From the NCBI RefSeq assembly GCF_030504645.1, contig NZ_JAUKWQ010000002.1:434001-498000 (forward strand): a stretch of 64,000 nucleotides of DNA, given 5' to 3'. Positions 27,698-36,740 of the stretch are shown here, piece by piece. Each line of letters begins with the position of its first letter. Position 1 is the stretch's first letter. Under the pieces are notes generated by a model. It saw nothing but the letters and a program-made list of their open reading frames with translations. It had not been told where the DNA came from and searched no databases. This DNA is from Rhizobium oryzicola (GTDB taxonomy: Bacteria > Pseudomonadota > Alphaproteobacteria > Rhizobiales > Rhizobiaceae). Both the position numbers and the translations under genes were made by a program.

Positions 27698-28489
27698 TTA
27701 GCGGCTGTTGGTTTCGCGCCACCGATTGAACTCCGCAATCGTCTTTTGACCGATCAATTCCATGGTTGGCGCGGGCACCGACCGCCAGGGGTCATCGCCG
27801 CCTTTGCTTGGGATTTTCTCCTGCCCCTGGATGCGATGAAGCCGTTGGCCGGCACCATCCAGCACATCCCATACATAGACAACGGTGACCTGTCCCTCGT
27901 CCTCGAAGGCGGACAGATAGCCCTTCAAGATCTGATCACTGCTATCGGTGGAGGCGCGAATGGTCAGGCCGCTCGCTCTCGCCGAGGCGCCCAGCTGTTT
28001 GGAGAGCGGAGCAACAACCTCCACCGGTGCCCCGATGATCGGCAGGAAGCGAATGCTGGCTCCGGATGCCGCAGCTGTCGGCTGCTGCGTTTGTGCGGGG
28101 GCGGTGGGCTGCACGGGTGCCGTTGTCTGGCCGGGTGGCGCTGGAGCCGCCGGGAAGTTCTGGGCGTTTTGTGCCATGCCGGGAAGCGGCGCTGATGCCA
28201 CCGGAGAACTGCGTCCCTGATCGACGGCGCGGGCCTGTTCCTCCAGTGTGCCGCCCGGCATTGTCGATGAGGAGACGGGCGGAAGCGGTGCGCTCTGATA
28301 GGCGCCGTAACCGGTATCCGGGGACGGGGAGGCGGCCAACCTATTCGCATCCGCCTGCGTGATAGGCGGAGAGGGACGTGTCCCACCGCCGACATCCATC
28401 GGCGGTGTCAGCGCATCAGTGGTATTGCAACCTGTCAGAAGCGCGAGAGCCAACAAGGCCGGCAAAGCAGCGGGTAGCAAGCCTCGCAT
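27698..28489 (-). CDS. putative lipoprotein with proline/alanine-rich linker
   Basis: A 263-residue protein with a lipoprotein signal (ALLTGC, cysteine about residue 21), a low-complexity region rich in Pro, Ala, Gln and Thr (about 30-145), and a folded C-terminal domain of about 110 residues starting near [12 protein letters not shown]. The ATG at 28489 follows GGAGAC. I know the arrangement from rhizobial hypothetical lipoproteins but no function. It lies between the M24-like gene and prs on the same strand. Confidence 0.75.
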   Translation of the reverse strand: MRGLLPAALPALLALALLTGCNTTDALTPPMDVGGGTRPSPPITQADANRLAASPSPDTGYGAYQSAPLPPVSSSTMPGGTLEEQARAVDQGRSSPVASAPLPGMAQNAQNFPAAPAPPGQTTAPVQPTAPAQTQQPTAAASGASIRFLPIIGAPVEVVAPLSKQLGASARASGLTIRASTDSSDQILKGYLSAFEDEGQVTVVYVWDVLDGAGQRLHRIQGQEKIPSKGGDDPWRSVPAPTMELIGQKTIAEFNRWRETNSR

Positions 28490-28562
28490 CTCGTCTCCCA
28501 TTCTCTCGATGCAATGCTCAGGAGATTACGGGTGGTTGCAAGCCTATGTCAAATCGGGACAG

Positions 28563-29714
28563 CTAGCGGGCAATAAGGTCAAGTTCTATGCGGGACAAGG
28601 GCTTGGGTGCGTCCGATGTCGTGAGATAGGTGTGGCCGAGCGTCATGGCCGTTCCCGTATCGGAATCCATGATGATCATGTGCACGAAGAGCGACATGTC
28701 GGGCAGGATCTCCTGCGGATTGCTGGCATGGAACATTTGCTGTTCCATCCAGGACGGTGAGAAGCGGGCACCCAGCGAATAGCCGCAGGCGTTCAGCCGG
28801 TGCCGTGTCAGGCCGCGTTCATCCAGAACGCGTGCGTGGGTGGCGAACACGTCGCCGAAGGTGTTGCCGGGGCGCAAAACCTCTTCGATGCCCAAAATGG
28901 CTTCCCGGCAGGCGGCGTAAAGTTCGCGATGGCGGGCAGACGGTTCTCCGATGACGACGGTGCGCATCATCGCTGCATGATAGTGCGCACTGGCGCCTGC
29001 CCATTCCAGGGTCAGCTGATCCTGCGCGTCGAGGATGCGCCGTCCAGCCTTGTAGCGGCAGAGCAGGGCATCGACACCGGAGCCAATGATGAACTCGTTT
29101 GCCGGATAATCGCCGCCGCCGGCAAAGACGGCACCTTGCATGGCGGCCAGAATGTCGGCCTCGTTGCCGCCAGCCTTGATCAGGGGCAGTGCTGCTTCCA
29201 GCGCATCGTCTGCCAGGGCGGCCGCGCGTTCCACATGGGCGATCTCTGCTGGGCTCTTGATGAGGCGCAGCCGCCCGACGAGGTAGGACGCATCGCTGAG
29301 TTCGCCAAAAGTGGCGAGCTGGTTGTCGAGCAGGCGGGCGATGCGGCCGGTCATGCCGTGCGTGTCGTATTCCACGCCGAGCTTGCAGCCCAGCAGGTCC
29401 ATCTCGCTGAGCAGTTCTTTCAAATCCATTGTCGGATCCGCATTGGCCCGGTCGACCCAGATATGGATGTTCTCAACAATAGAGGTGTGGCGAGCCTGCC
29501 GAAGATCGGCCGAACGGGTCAAAAGCGCCATGGTGCCATCGGCCTTCACGACCAGGCATTGGAAGAAGCAGTATCCGAAGGTGTCGTAACCCGTCAGCCA
29601 GTACATGCTCTCCTGGGCAAACAGCAGCATGGCGTCCAGCTTTTCGGCCTGCATGGCCTCCTGAAGGCGCGTGAGGCGGGGCGCATATTCGCTACGATCG
29701 AAATGAAGTGCCAT
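28563..29714 (-). CDS. M24-fold (Xaa-Pro peptidase-like) protein lacking metal ligands
   Basis: A 383-residue protein with a creatinase-like N-terminal domain and a pita-bread C-terminal domain. Aligned by eye with aminopeptidase P, all five metal ligands are replaced: Glu237 and Ala248 for the two aspartates, Tyr312 for the histidine, and His345 and Gly360 for the glutamates. The surrounding sequence is well preserved (RLNACGYSLG, LFVHMIIMDSDTG). I recall a rhizobial subfamily with the same changes, so this is not recent decay. It may act like metal-free creatinase or be a binding protein. It starts three bases after pgeF. Confidence 0.8.
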   Translation of the reverse strand: MALHFDRSEYAPRLTRLQEAMQAEKLDAMLLFAQESMYWLTGYDTFGYCFFQCLVVKADGTMALLTRSADLRQARHTSIVENIHIWVDRANADPTMDLKELLSEMDLLGCKLGVEYDTHGMTGRIARLLDNQLATFGELSDASYLVGRLRLIKSPAEIAHVERAAALADDALEAALPLIKAGGNEADILAAMQGAVFAGGGDYPANEFIIGSGVDALLCRYKAGRRILDAQDQLTLEWAGASAHYHAAMMRTVVIGEPSARHRELYAACREAILGIEEVLRPGNTFGDVFATHARVLDERGLTRHRLNACGYSLGARFSPSWMEQQMFHASNPQEILPDMSLFVHMIIMDSDTGTAMTLGHTYLTTSDAPKPLSRIELDLIAR

Positions 29715-29717
29715 GGG

Positions 29718-30506
29718 TCACGTCTCCGATATTGCGATTGCTGATATCTGGCGGCCGTAATCCGGTTCGCCCGCATGGGTGGTGCGACGGTAGGAGAAGA
29801 AGCGGTCTTCATCCGGATAGGTGTCGAGGTCGAGATTTTCTGCGCGAACGCCGGCGCGCGAAAGCCTGAGCATTGTCAGGCCCGGCAGGTCGAACAGCGC
29901 ATGGCCCGGGCGACTCGATGGCCGGAAGAATTGCGCGTAGTCGGGATCATGTGCCTGAAAACGCTCCACGAATTCCGGGCCGACCTCATAGCTGGCGGCG
30001 GCGATGGAGGGGCCGAGGCAGGCGACGATGTTCTGCCGTGTTGCACCGAGGCTCACCATGCTGTCGATCGTGTTTTCCGCAACGCCTCCAAGAGCGCCCT
30101 TCCAGCCCGCATGGGCGGCACCGATGACGCCCGCCTGATGATCGGCAAACAGGATCGGCCCGCAATCGGCGGAAAGCACGCCCAAAACGATGCCCGGCGT
30201 TTTCGTCACCATGGCATCCGCATTTGGCCGCTCGCCCGCATAGGTCTCATCGATCATGACAACATCGGGAGAGTGAACCTGATTGACCGTGGCAAGCCGG
30301 CCCAGTGGCAGGCCGAACCATGCGGCGACGCGGCGGCGGTTCTCGAGAACCTTTTCTCGTTCATCGTTGGAGCCCAGCCCCACATTGAGGCTGCGATAGA
30401 GGCCGTGTGAAACGCCGCGCTCGCGGGTAAAAAAGCCGTGGCGGATGCGCTGGTCACCGCTGGCCAGCAGTGTGCTCTCGATCGGTGTCGGCAAGATTTC
30501 CTGCAT
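29718..30506 (-). CDS. pgeF: peptidoglycan editing factor / purine nucleoside phosphorylase-type (YfiH/LACC1 family)
   Basis: A 262-residue protein with the three metal-site residues of the family in NQVHS (His78), SADC (Cys115) and HAGWKG (His132). Members act on purine nucleosides, and in E. coli PgeF prevents misincorporation of serine into peptidoglycan. The ATG at 30504-30506 fits the family length; the longer frame upstream runs into the promoter region. It is followed after three bases by the M24-like gene. A 148 bp gap separates it from the MidA-like gene upstream, so it may have its own promoter. Confidence 0.9.
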   Translation of the reverse strand: MQEILPTPIESTLLASGDQRIRHGFFTRERGVSHGLYRSLNVGLGSNDEREKVLENRRRVAAWFGLPLGRLATVNQVHSPDVVMIDETYAGERPNADAMVTKTPGIVLGVLSADCGPILFADHQAGVIGAAHAGWKGALGGVAENTIDSMVSLGATRQNIVACLGPSIAAASYEVGPEFVERFQAHDPDYAQFFRPSSRPGHALFDLPGLTMLRLSRAGVRAENLDLDTYPDEDRFFSYRRTTHAGEPDYGRQISAIAISET

Positions 30507-30654
30507 GGGTATCTCTGATGTCGGGGAGGGGTCAATTGAGCGCACGCATCGTCGCGCGATCGCAGCTGTTGCTCTGCTTCGTTCGGGCCGGATGTTGTCC
30601 CGCGAGGGCTGGCGTGTCAACCGCCCTGTTTAGGTTGTGCCGGTCGTGATCGGC

Positions 30655-31758
30655 TCAGTCGCGGATGGGGCGGAAGGGGGCGAGCGTCACAGAGGGACTG
30701 GAAACGGCCAGCACCTTGAACAATTCGCCCATGCGGCCTTCGCCGGCACCGGCAAGGCGATCGACGGCCAGCGAGATGGCGCGCTGTTCCTGCTCGGCCT
30801 TGCCGCGGGCAAGCGCACTGGCGCGTTCGCCAATGCCCATGCCGAACAGGAAGTCGCTCTGGTACATGCAGCCATTCAGCTGAATGCCAACGCCACGTGC
30901 GATGCGGGCAAGATCTTCGAAGTCCACATGGCTCGTCAGGTCCGCTTCGCCGGGATGGGCCAGCGGCGGATCGAATTCATGGCGGAGTACCGCTTGCAGC
31001 GTGTCGCCGAAGCCCGTGACCATATGGCCGTAATCGATGATGACGGCGGTGCCGCCTGTCTTTTTCAGCCGCTCGCAAAGGGCCGCCATGACCGCCTGAC
31101 GCGCAGGCGCGATCTCGAAGATCATGCCCTCCGGCTCGCTGGCGTGGCTTGGCGGCAGAAGGGCCGGGTCGATGGTGGCGATGCCTGCGCCGAAGGCGAG
31201 GTTGTCATCGGCATCCAGCCCCACCATTCGTTCGCGGAAACCGGTCGCGCTCTTGACGAACTGGCGGATCGGGATGGCATCGAACAGCTCGTTTGCTGCG
31301 AGCAGCGTGAAGCCTTCCGGTACATCCTGGAAATCGGAATGCCAGTGGATCTTCGAGGAATAGGCCTCCAGCGTCACGCGCTGCACACCGCGTAGTCGCT
31401 CGCTGGTCTCCACCATGTGGACCTGCAGGTTTTCATGGAGCGATGGCGCCAGCTTCGAGATCACGCGCAGCATGTCCAGCATCATGGTGCCGCGGCCGGG
31501 GCCGATCTCGACTAGCTGCGTATTTTCCGGCGTACCATGCTGTTGCCAGGCATGAACGAGGAAGATGCCGAGCATTTCGCCGAACAGCTGGCTGACCTCC
31601 GGCGCGGTGATGAAATCGCCCGTCAGGCCAAAGGGGTCGCGCGTGCGGTAATAGCCGTATTCTGGGTCTGCCAGACACAGCGCAAAATAGTCGGTCACGC
31701 TTATGGGACCGTTCATCCGGATCAGGGTCTTGATTTTCTCGGCAAGCGGCGTGGTCAT
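30655..31758 (-). CDS. MidA/NDUFAF7-family SAM-dependent methyltransferase
   Basis: A 367-residue member of the DUF185 family. It starts MTTPLAEKIKTLIRMNGPISV and has the family segments EYGYYRTRDPFGLTGDFITA and LVEIGPGRGTMM, the latter the SAM-binding glycine-rich loop. NDUFAF7 methylates an arginine of a complex I subunit in mitochondria. A similar role on bacterial NADH dehydrogenase is plausible but not shown. It begins 19 bp after lgt, the usual rhizobial arrangement. Confidence 0.88.
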   Translation of the reverse strand: MTTPLAEKIKTLIRMNGPISVTDYFALCLADPEYGYYRTRDPFGLTGDFITAPEVSQLFGEMLGIFLVHAWQQHGTPENTQLVEIGPGRGTMMLDMLRVISKLAPSLHENLQVHMVETSERLRGVQRVTLEAYSSKIHWHSDFQDVPEGFTLLAANELFDAIPIRQFVKSATGFRERMVGLDADDNLAFGAGIATIDPALLPPSHASEPEGMIFEIAPARQAVMAALCERLKKTGGTAVIIDYGHMVTGFGDTLQAVLRHEFDPPLAHPGEADLTSHVDFEDLARIARGVGIQLNGCMYQSDFLFGMGIGERASALARGKAEQEQRAISLAVDRLAGAGEGRMGELFKVLAVSSPSVTLAPFRPIRD

Positions 31759-31777
31759 GAACAGCCTCGTCCTCGCG

Positions 31778-32620
31778 TTATGGGTTCGGCGCCGCCCGGC
31801 GGGCGCGCCATATTGCCCAGAGACCCAGCGCCAGCATAGGCAGCGAAAGAACCATGCCCATGGTGAGCCAGCCGAAGGCAAGATAGCCGAGCTGCGCATC
31901 AGGCTCGCGGAAAAATTCGACGAAAATGCGCGAGCAAGCATAGCCGCAGACAAATACGCCCGAAACGAAACCCGGTTGCCGCAGAGCCTTGAAGCGGTGC
32001 GTCATCAAGCGAAGAAGCAGGAACAGGACGATGCCTTCCAGTGCTGCTTCATAGAGCTGGCTGGGATGACGGGCGAAGGGGCCGCCGGTTGGAAACACCA
32101 TGGCCCAGGGAACATCCGTAATCCGGCCCCAAAGTTCGCCATTGATGAAGTTGGCAATACGGCCGAAGAACAGACCGAAGGGAACGACGGCCGCGACGAG
32201 GTCGAACATGCTCCAGACGGCAATCTTGTTGCGCTTGGCAAACAGGTACATCGCAAGCGTGGTGCCGGCGAGACCGCCATGGAAGGACATGCCGCCGTTC
32301 CAGATCTCAATAGCGCGCATCGGGTTTACCGAAACTGCCGCGAAATCGTAGAACACCACATAGCCAATGCGCCCGCCCAGAACGATACCCGCGGCGACCC
32401 AGACAAGAAAGTCGTCGAGCTTTTCGGAGGTTAAGGGAGCTTGCTCACCCGGCCACAGAGCCACATCAGCGAGCAGCTTGCGGGCGTAAAACCAGCCAAC
32501 CAGGATGCCGGCCACATAAGCCAGGCCGTACCAGTGTACTGAGAGCGGCCCGATGGAAAATGCGACGGGATCGACATCGGGGAAAGGCAAAATGGCGAGG
32601 AAATTGGATGCTGGATACAC
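31778..32620 (-). CDS. lgt: prolipoprotein diacylglyceryl transferase
   Basis: A 280-residue inner-membrane enzyme that transfers diacylglycerol from phosphatidylglycerol to the lipobox cysteine of prolipoproteins. It has about seven helices and the Lgt signature [14 protein letters not shown]. The essential HGGLAG segment follows WNGGMSF. The start is GTG at 32618-32620. It is the first gene of the reverse-strand run lgt, midA-like, pgeF, M24-like and lipoprotein. Confidence 0.95.
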   Translation of the reverse strand: MYPASNFLAILPFPDVDPVAFSIGPLSVHWYGLAYVAGILVGWFYARKLLADVALWPGEQAPLTSEKLDDFLVWVAAGIVLGGRIGYVVFYDFAAVSVNPMRAIEIWNGGMSFHGGLAGTTLAMYLFAKRNKIAVWSMFDLVAAVVPFGLFFGRIANFINGELWGRITDVPWAMVFPTGGPFARHPSQLYEAALEGIVLFLLLRLMTHRFKALRQPGFVSGVFVCGYACSRIFVEFFREPDAQLGYLAFGWLTMGMVLSLPMLALGLWAIWRARRAAPNP

Positions 32621-32847
32621 GGATGTCTGTCCCTCGGCCCCTTATGCCGCCTGTTGCGGCGACCATGAAGGTCTGCGGGGAGGCGGTCAAGGACAATCTC
32701 TTGTCATAACCCCTTCATCCTCAAGGAAATGCTTTGCTAATTCAATGTGCGGCATGAATCTTCTTGCAAGCCAGAGCGCTAAATCCTACCTCCTTAAGCG
32801 ATGATGACAGCACCGGCGCCCCCGGGCCCAAGCAGTGGGAGAAAGCC

Positions 32848-33105
32848 ATGACGAATGGCACGAACCGAATTTTCGATGAATTCGCGCGACTGATGACCGA
32901 TGCCGCCGGCGCTGCCCAGAATGTGCGCCGCGAGGTGGAAACTGCCTTCCAGGCGCAGGCGGAGCGATTCATGAACAGCATGGATCTGGTGAAGCGGGAG
33001 GAGTTTGAGGTTGTCCGCGAGATGGCAATTGCCGCCCGCGATGAAAACGATGCCCTGAAAGCCCGCATAGAAGCCCTGGAAGCGAAGCTCTCCCAGCAGA
33101 GCTGA
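32848..33105 (+). CDS. ubiK: UbiK-family accessory factor (BMFP domain)
   Basis: An 85-residue, largely helical protein with an amphipathic first half and a C-terminal coiled coil rich in Ala, Glu and Arg (REEFEVVREMAIAARDENDALKARI). This is the pattern of BMFP/UbiK proteins, which assist aerobic ubiquinone synthesis and promote membrane fusion in vitro. The ATG at 32848 follows GGGAGAAAG; the frame extending up to 32764 has no signal. It is divergent from lgt and followed by a strong terminator. Confidence 0.82.
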   Translation: MTNGTNRIFDEFARLMTDAAGAAQNVRREVETAFQAQAERFMNSMDLVKREEFEVVREMAIAARDENDALKARIEALEAKLSQQS

Positions 33106-33143
33106 TCGTCGGGACGAATTTCCTGACTACGGTTTTCCACAAG

Positions 33144-33181
33144 ACGGCGCGCTGTTCATTCTGGCACAGCGCGCCGTTTTT
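33144..33181 (+). terminator. Rho-independent terminator of ubiK
   Basis: ACGGCGCGCTGT (33144-33155) and ACAGCGCGCCGT (33166-33177) form a perfect twelve-pair stem with a ten-base loop, followed by a run of Ts. It ends the ubiK transcript. The following 200 bp up to about 33381 contain only a short GC-rich hairpin and no gene I can support. Confidence 0.9.
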
Positions 33182-33381
33182 GTTTGCGTATCGATTTGCC
33201 CTTTTTAGAAGGTTAAAACACAATTAATTTCCACCCTGTGGACACTGCCGAAAAATGCTGACGGCAGAGTCAGTTAAACCATCAGGCTGAACTCGAAAAG
33301 GAAGCAGCCAAGTGAGTCGTCCCCGTAAATTCGAGGTGCGGGGGCTGGTTCTGAGACTCCGCCTCTATACACTGATTTTAA

Positions 33382-33549
33382 ATGATGATTCGAAACGACG
33401 CCGTAAGCTCCAGACAGGGTGGCTCTGCCATTCTGCCGGTATCGGGCGAACATCTTGAGAATGTAGTTTCCGGTTTTTTGTTCGCGTCCGTTGGTGTGTT
33501 GAGCACGAATGCCGCTTTCATTTTTCCCGGTTTAGAAGGTGCCCCATGA
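33382..33549 (+). CDS. possible 55-residue ORF coupled to ybjN-like gene
   Basis: A frame from ATG at 33382 encodes 55 residues. A hydrophobic stretch lies at VVSGFLFASVGVLSTNAAF, and its stop overlaps the next start by four bases (ATGA). That overlap would suit translational coupling. There is no recognisable ribosome binding site and no family I know. It could be a chance frame in the leader of the next gene. Confidence 0.22.
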   Translation: MMIRNDAVSSRQGGSAILPVSGEHLENVVSGFLFASVGVLSTNAAFIFPGLEGAP

Positions 33550-34046
33550 GCCTCATTGAAATACAGATGGAACGTCATTCGAACCCGGTCGACATGATCG
33601 AGTTCGTGGCAGCCTCCAATGACTGGACGTTCGAACGCTCGGGCGAAGATGAAATCGCCATGACCGTCGAGGGTCATTGGGCGGATTATCATGTCTCCTT
33701 TTCCTGGATGGAAGAGTTCGAGGCGCTGCATCTGGCTTGCGCCTTCGATCTCAAGGTCCCCGATTTTCGCGTCAACGAAGTCATCCGTCTTCTGTCGCAT
33801 GTCAACGGTCAGACCCTGATGGGGCATTTCGATCTGTGGCGCCAGGAAGATGCAATCATTTTCCGCCAGTCGCTTCTGCTCGCCGGGGGCGCGGAGCCGA
33901 CGAACCAGCAGGTGGAAGGCCTTCTGGCCAGTGCTCTCGAATCCTGCGAAACCTATTATCAGGCTTTCCAGTTCGTCGTCTGGTCGGGCATGGAAGCCAA
34001 GGCTGCCCTTGATGCAGTTCTGTTCGAAACGGTTGGTGAGTGCTGA
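33546..34046 (+). CDS. YbjN-domain protein
   Basis: A 166-residue soluble protein of the YbjN family (EFVAASNDWTFERSGEDEIAMTVEG, then a beta-rich core and a C-terminal helix). Family members have a type III secretion chaperone-like fold and unknown roles. The ATG at 33546 follows GAAGGT at 33535-33540. Its stop overlaps the proC start (TGATG), so the two are co-translated. This pairing is common in rhizobia but does not reveal a function. Confidence 0.83.
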   Translation: MSLIEIQMERHSNPVDMIEFVAASNDWTFERSGEDEIAMTVEGHWADYHVSFSWMEEFEALHLACAFDLKVPDFRVNEVIRLLSHVNGQTLMGHFDLWRQEDAIIFRQSLLLAGGAEPTNQQVEGLLASALESCETYYQAFQFVVWSGMEAKAALDAVLFETVGEC

Positions 34047-34864
34047 TGCCGATTGAGGTTGGTGGTCCGATCGTTCTGGTCGGTGCGGGCAATATGGGTG
34101 GTGCCATGTTGTCCGGTTGGCTGAAAAGCGGCGTGTCTGGAAAGTCCATTCTCGTTCTCGACCCGGCGCCCGCCGAGGCGCTGAAGGCGAAGCTTGATGA
34201 GGCTGGCGTCTCCCATGCTGCCTCCGCGCCGTCGGACCTCAAGGCCTCCATCCTGTTTCTGGCCGTCAAGCCGCAGGTTATGGAGGCCGTTCTGCCTGGT
34301 CTTGCCTCGCTGGTAGGGCCTGAGACGGTTGTGGTCTCTGTTGCCGCCGGCAAGACGCTCGCCTTCCTCGAAAAGCATCTCGGCGAAGCTGGCATGGTTC
34401 GCGCCATGCCCAATACGCCGGCCATGGTCGGCCGCGGTGTAACCGGTGCTTTCGCCAATTCAAAAGTTTCAGATTCCCAGCGCGCGCAAGTCACGGATCT
34501 GCTGAAAGTCAGCGGGCCCGTGGAATGGGTGGAGCGCGAGAGCGACATTGACGCCGTCACTGCCGTTTCCGGCAGCGGTCCGGCCTATGTGTTCTATCTC
34601 GTGGAATGCATGGCTGAGGCAGGTCGTAAACTCGGCCTGCCGGCGGACCTCGCCATGCGGCTCGCGCGGGAAACCGTTTCGGGGGCGGGGGAACTGCTCT
34701 ACCAGTCGTCCGATGAGGCGGCGCGCCTGCGCCAGAACGTGACCTCGCCTGGAGGCACCACGGCGGCGGCGCTTTCCGTGCTGATGGCTGACGATGCGAT
34801 GCAGCCGCTGTTCGACAAAGCGCTGGCGGCGGCGCGCAAGCGTGCCGAAGAACTGGGAAGCTGA
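34046..34864 (+). CDS. proC: pyrroline-5-carboxylate reductase
   Basis: Catalyses the last step of proline synthesis with NAD(P)H. The 272-residue protein has the dinucleotide-binding loop VGAGNMGGAML near the N-terminus and the C-terminal signature VTSPGGTTAAALSVL. The ATG at 34046 overlaps the ybjN-like stop; a GTG two codons earlier is also possible. The csaA-type gene follows after 12 bp on the same strand. Confidence 0.94.
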   Translation: MPIEVGGPIVLVGAGNMGGAMLSGWLKSGVSGKSILVLDPAPAEALKAKLDEAGVSHAASAPSDLKASILFLAVKPQVMEAVLPGLASLVGPETVVVSVAAGKTLAFLEKHLGEAGMVRAMPNTPAMVGRGVTGAFANSKVSDSQRAQVTDLLKVSGPVEWVERESDIDAVTAVSGSGPAYVFYLVECMAEAGRKLGLPADLAMRLARETVSGAGELLYQSSDEAARLRQNVTSPGGTTAAALSVLMADDAMQPLFDKALAAARKRAEELGS

Positions 34865-34876
34865 GATAGAGTAGCC

Positions 34877-35215
34877 ATGGCCGAGATCAGTTGGGACGAT
34901 TTCGAAAAGGTCGACATTCGTGTCGGCACCATCGTCGAGGCCGAAGTATTTCCCGAGGCCCGCAAGCCAGCCTACAAGCTTCGGATCGATTTCGGGCCTG
35001 AGATCGGCATCAAGCGTTCGTCAGCTCAGATCACCGTGCATTACACACCGGAAACGCTGGTTGGCCGTCAGGTTTTGGGAGTGGTAAATTTTCCGCCGCG
35101 CCAGATCGGTCCGGTCCGTTCGGAAGTGCTGACGCTGGGTTTTGCCGATGAGAACGGCGCTATCGTGCTGGCAGGTGTGGAGCGCGCCGTGCCGAACGGC
35201 ATGAAGATGATGTGA
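34877..35215 (+). CDS. csaA: CsaA-like tRNA-binding (EMAP/OB-fold) protein
   Basis: A 112-residue single tRNA-binding domain: [27 protein letters not shown], then KRSSAQIT and [14 protein letters not shown], and GVERAVPNG at the end. This matches CsaA, a dimeric tRNA-binding protein once described as a secretion chaperone. It is the last gene of ybjN-like, proC, csaA. The gap to the convergent sensor kinase gene is 108 bp. Confidence 0.9.
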   Translation: MAEISWDDFEKVDIRVGTIVEAEVFPEARKPAYKLRIDFGPEIGIKRSSAQITVHYTPETLVGRQVLGVVNFPPRQIGPVRSEVLTLGFADENGAIVLAGVERAVPNGMKMM

Positions 35216-35323
35216 CTGATGTCACGGTTCGTGGCAATGAGCTGATCAAGGCGCCGCCACCCTGCCAAAATCAGGCGTTTCGCTCGAGGCGGCAAAGCCT
35301 TTCCGCTTATCTCAAGCCGTGCC

Positions 35324-36706
35324 TTACGCTGGCACCCGCACGATGGCACGCAAGCCTCCTTGCGGGCTTTCCGTCAGGGTGACGTTTCCGCCATGCGCGC
35401 GTGCGATGTCACGGGCAATCGCCAGACCGAGACCTGTGCCTGATTCATTCAGGTTTCGTGCTTCATCCAGCCGGAAGAAGGGCTTGAACACATCCTCGCG
35501 CGAAACTTCCGGAATGCCCGGACCATCATCGTCAAAGACCAGTGTCAGCCAACGGGCGCTATGGCGCGCCTCCACGTGCAGGCTATTGGCATAGCGCTGG
35601 CTGTTGGAAGCAAGGTTGGTGACGAGGCGGGTAAAGGCTCCGGGCCGCACGGCCAGAAGATCTTCCCCGTCGATCTCGTAGGTCATCGACTTGCCGTGCA
35701 GCGTAAAGTCGCTCTTCAGCTTTTCCAGGAGTTCGCTGAGGCGAAGCTCGCCGAAATCCTCTTCCGCCTCGCTGCGGGCAAAGGCGAGATACCCCTCCAG
35801 CATGCTCTGCATGTCGTCGACATCGCTGCTCATGCCGGCAAGGTCGGGATTGTTGCCGGCGAGCGCCAGTTGCAGCTTGAAGCGGGTGAGGATGGTGCGA
35901 AGGTCATGGCTGATGCCGGCCAGCATGGCGGTACGCTGTTCCATCTGCCGTTCGATGCGCTCGCGCATCTGGATGAAGGCGATGCCGGCACGGCGAATTT
36001 CATCGGCGCCGCGCGGCACGAAGGGCGACGTCATCTTCTGGCCCTTGCCGAAGCTTTCTGCTGCATCGGCGAGTGTCAGGATGGGGCGGATCTGACCGCG
36101 CAGGAAGAGCACGGAAATACCGATCAGCAGCAGCGATGTGCCGAACATCCAGACCATGAAGATATGCGTGTTGGAGGCATAGGTCTGGTTTCGAAGCGTG
36201 AAGACGCGCAGCACCTTGTCGCCCAGCTGGATGCGGATTTCCACCAGGCGGCTGTCGCCCACCGTATCGATCCAGTAGGGCAGGCGGATCTGGTCGTTGA
36301 TCTGGTCGGCCAGAATGTCATCGAGCAGCGAGAAGAAGGGTTTGGGACGCGGCGGCGGCAGTTGCGCGTTGTTCTCGATCGAGATGTTCAGCGTCAGGCT
36401 ATCCTGCGCGATGCGGATGATCTGGCTGTAATCGCTACCGGGCGGCGATATCTTGATGAGTTCGATGATCGCGGAAATATCGCGCGTTACGGCCTGCGAC
36501 AGGCGCTCCGTCACCAGGCGCCAGTGTCGCTCCATGAAGACGGCCGCCACCACCGTCTGCAATAGCAGCATGGGAATGATGACGATCAGCACGGAGCGAA
36601 GATAGAGGCCCTTCGGCATGCGCCGCTTCAGCCACCGCCCGAAAGCCGGCCAGCCAGGCGGTGCGAAACGCCCCATGTCGCGTCTGATGGTGTCGATGAT
36701 CGCCAT
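35324..36706 (-). CDS. EnvZ-like sensor histidine kinase
   Basis: A 460-residue kinase with a cytoplasmic N-terminus, helix 1 (about 36-57), a periplasmic domain of about 125 residues, helix 2 (about 183-202) and HAMP. The HisKA domain has the phospho-acceptor in GISHDLRT (His267). The ATPase domain has NLASNSQRYA, DDDGPGI and GTGLGLAI. The ATG at 36704-36706 follows GAGG. It begins 34 bp after the OmpR-type gene and is its cognate kinase by position. Confidence 0.92.
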   Translation of the reverse strand: MAIIDTIRRDMGRFAPPGWPAFGRWLKRRMPKGLYLRSVLIVIIPMLLLQTVVAAVFMERHWRLVTERLSQAVTRDISAIIELIKISPPGSDYSQIIRIAQDSLTLNISIENNAQLPPPRPKPFFSLLDDILADQINDQIRLPYWIDTVGDSRLVEIRIQLGDKVLRVFTLRNQTYASNTHIFMVWMFGTSLLLIGISVLFLRGQIRPILTLADAAESFGKGQKMTSPFVPRGADEIRRAGIAFIQMRERIERQMEQRTAMLAGISHDLRTILTRFKLQLALAGNNPDLAGMSSDVDDMQSMLEGYLAFARSEAEEDFGELRLSELLEKLKSDFTLHGKSMTYEIDGEDLLAVRPGAFTRLVTNLASNSQRYANSLHVEARHSARWLTLVFDDDGPGIPEVSREDVFKPFFRLDEARNLNESGTGLGLAIARDIARAHGGNVTLTESPQGGLRAIVRVPA

Positions 36707-36740
36707 GCTGCCTCTTGAAACGGCGCCCGGCCCGTACCGT

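Noticed and set aside
33300..33380. A segment beginning GGGGGCTGGTTCTGAG that recalls the 5' end of tmRNA
   Set aside because: The similarity is only about 15 bases. No tag-coding region, acceptor stem or TTCGAATCC-type loop follows, and alphaproteobacterial tmRNA is permuted.
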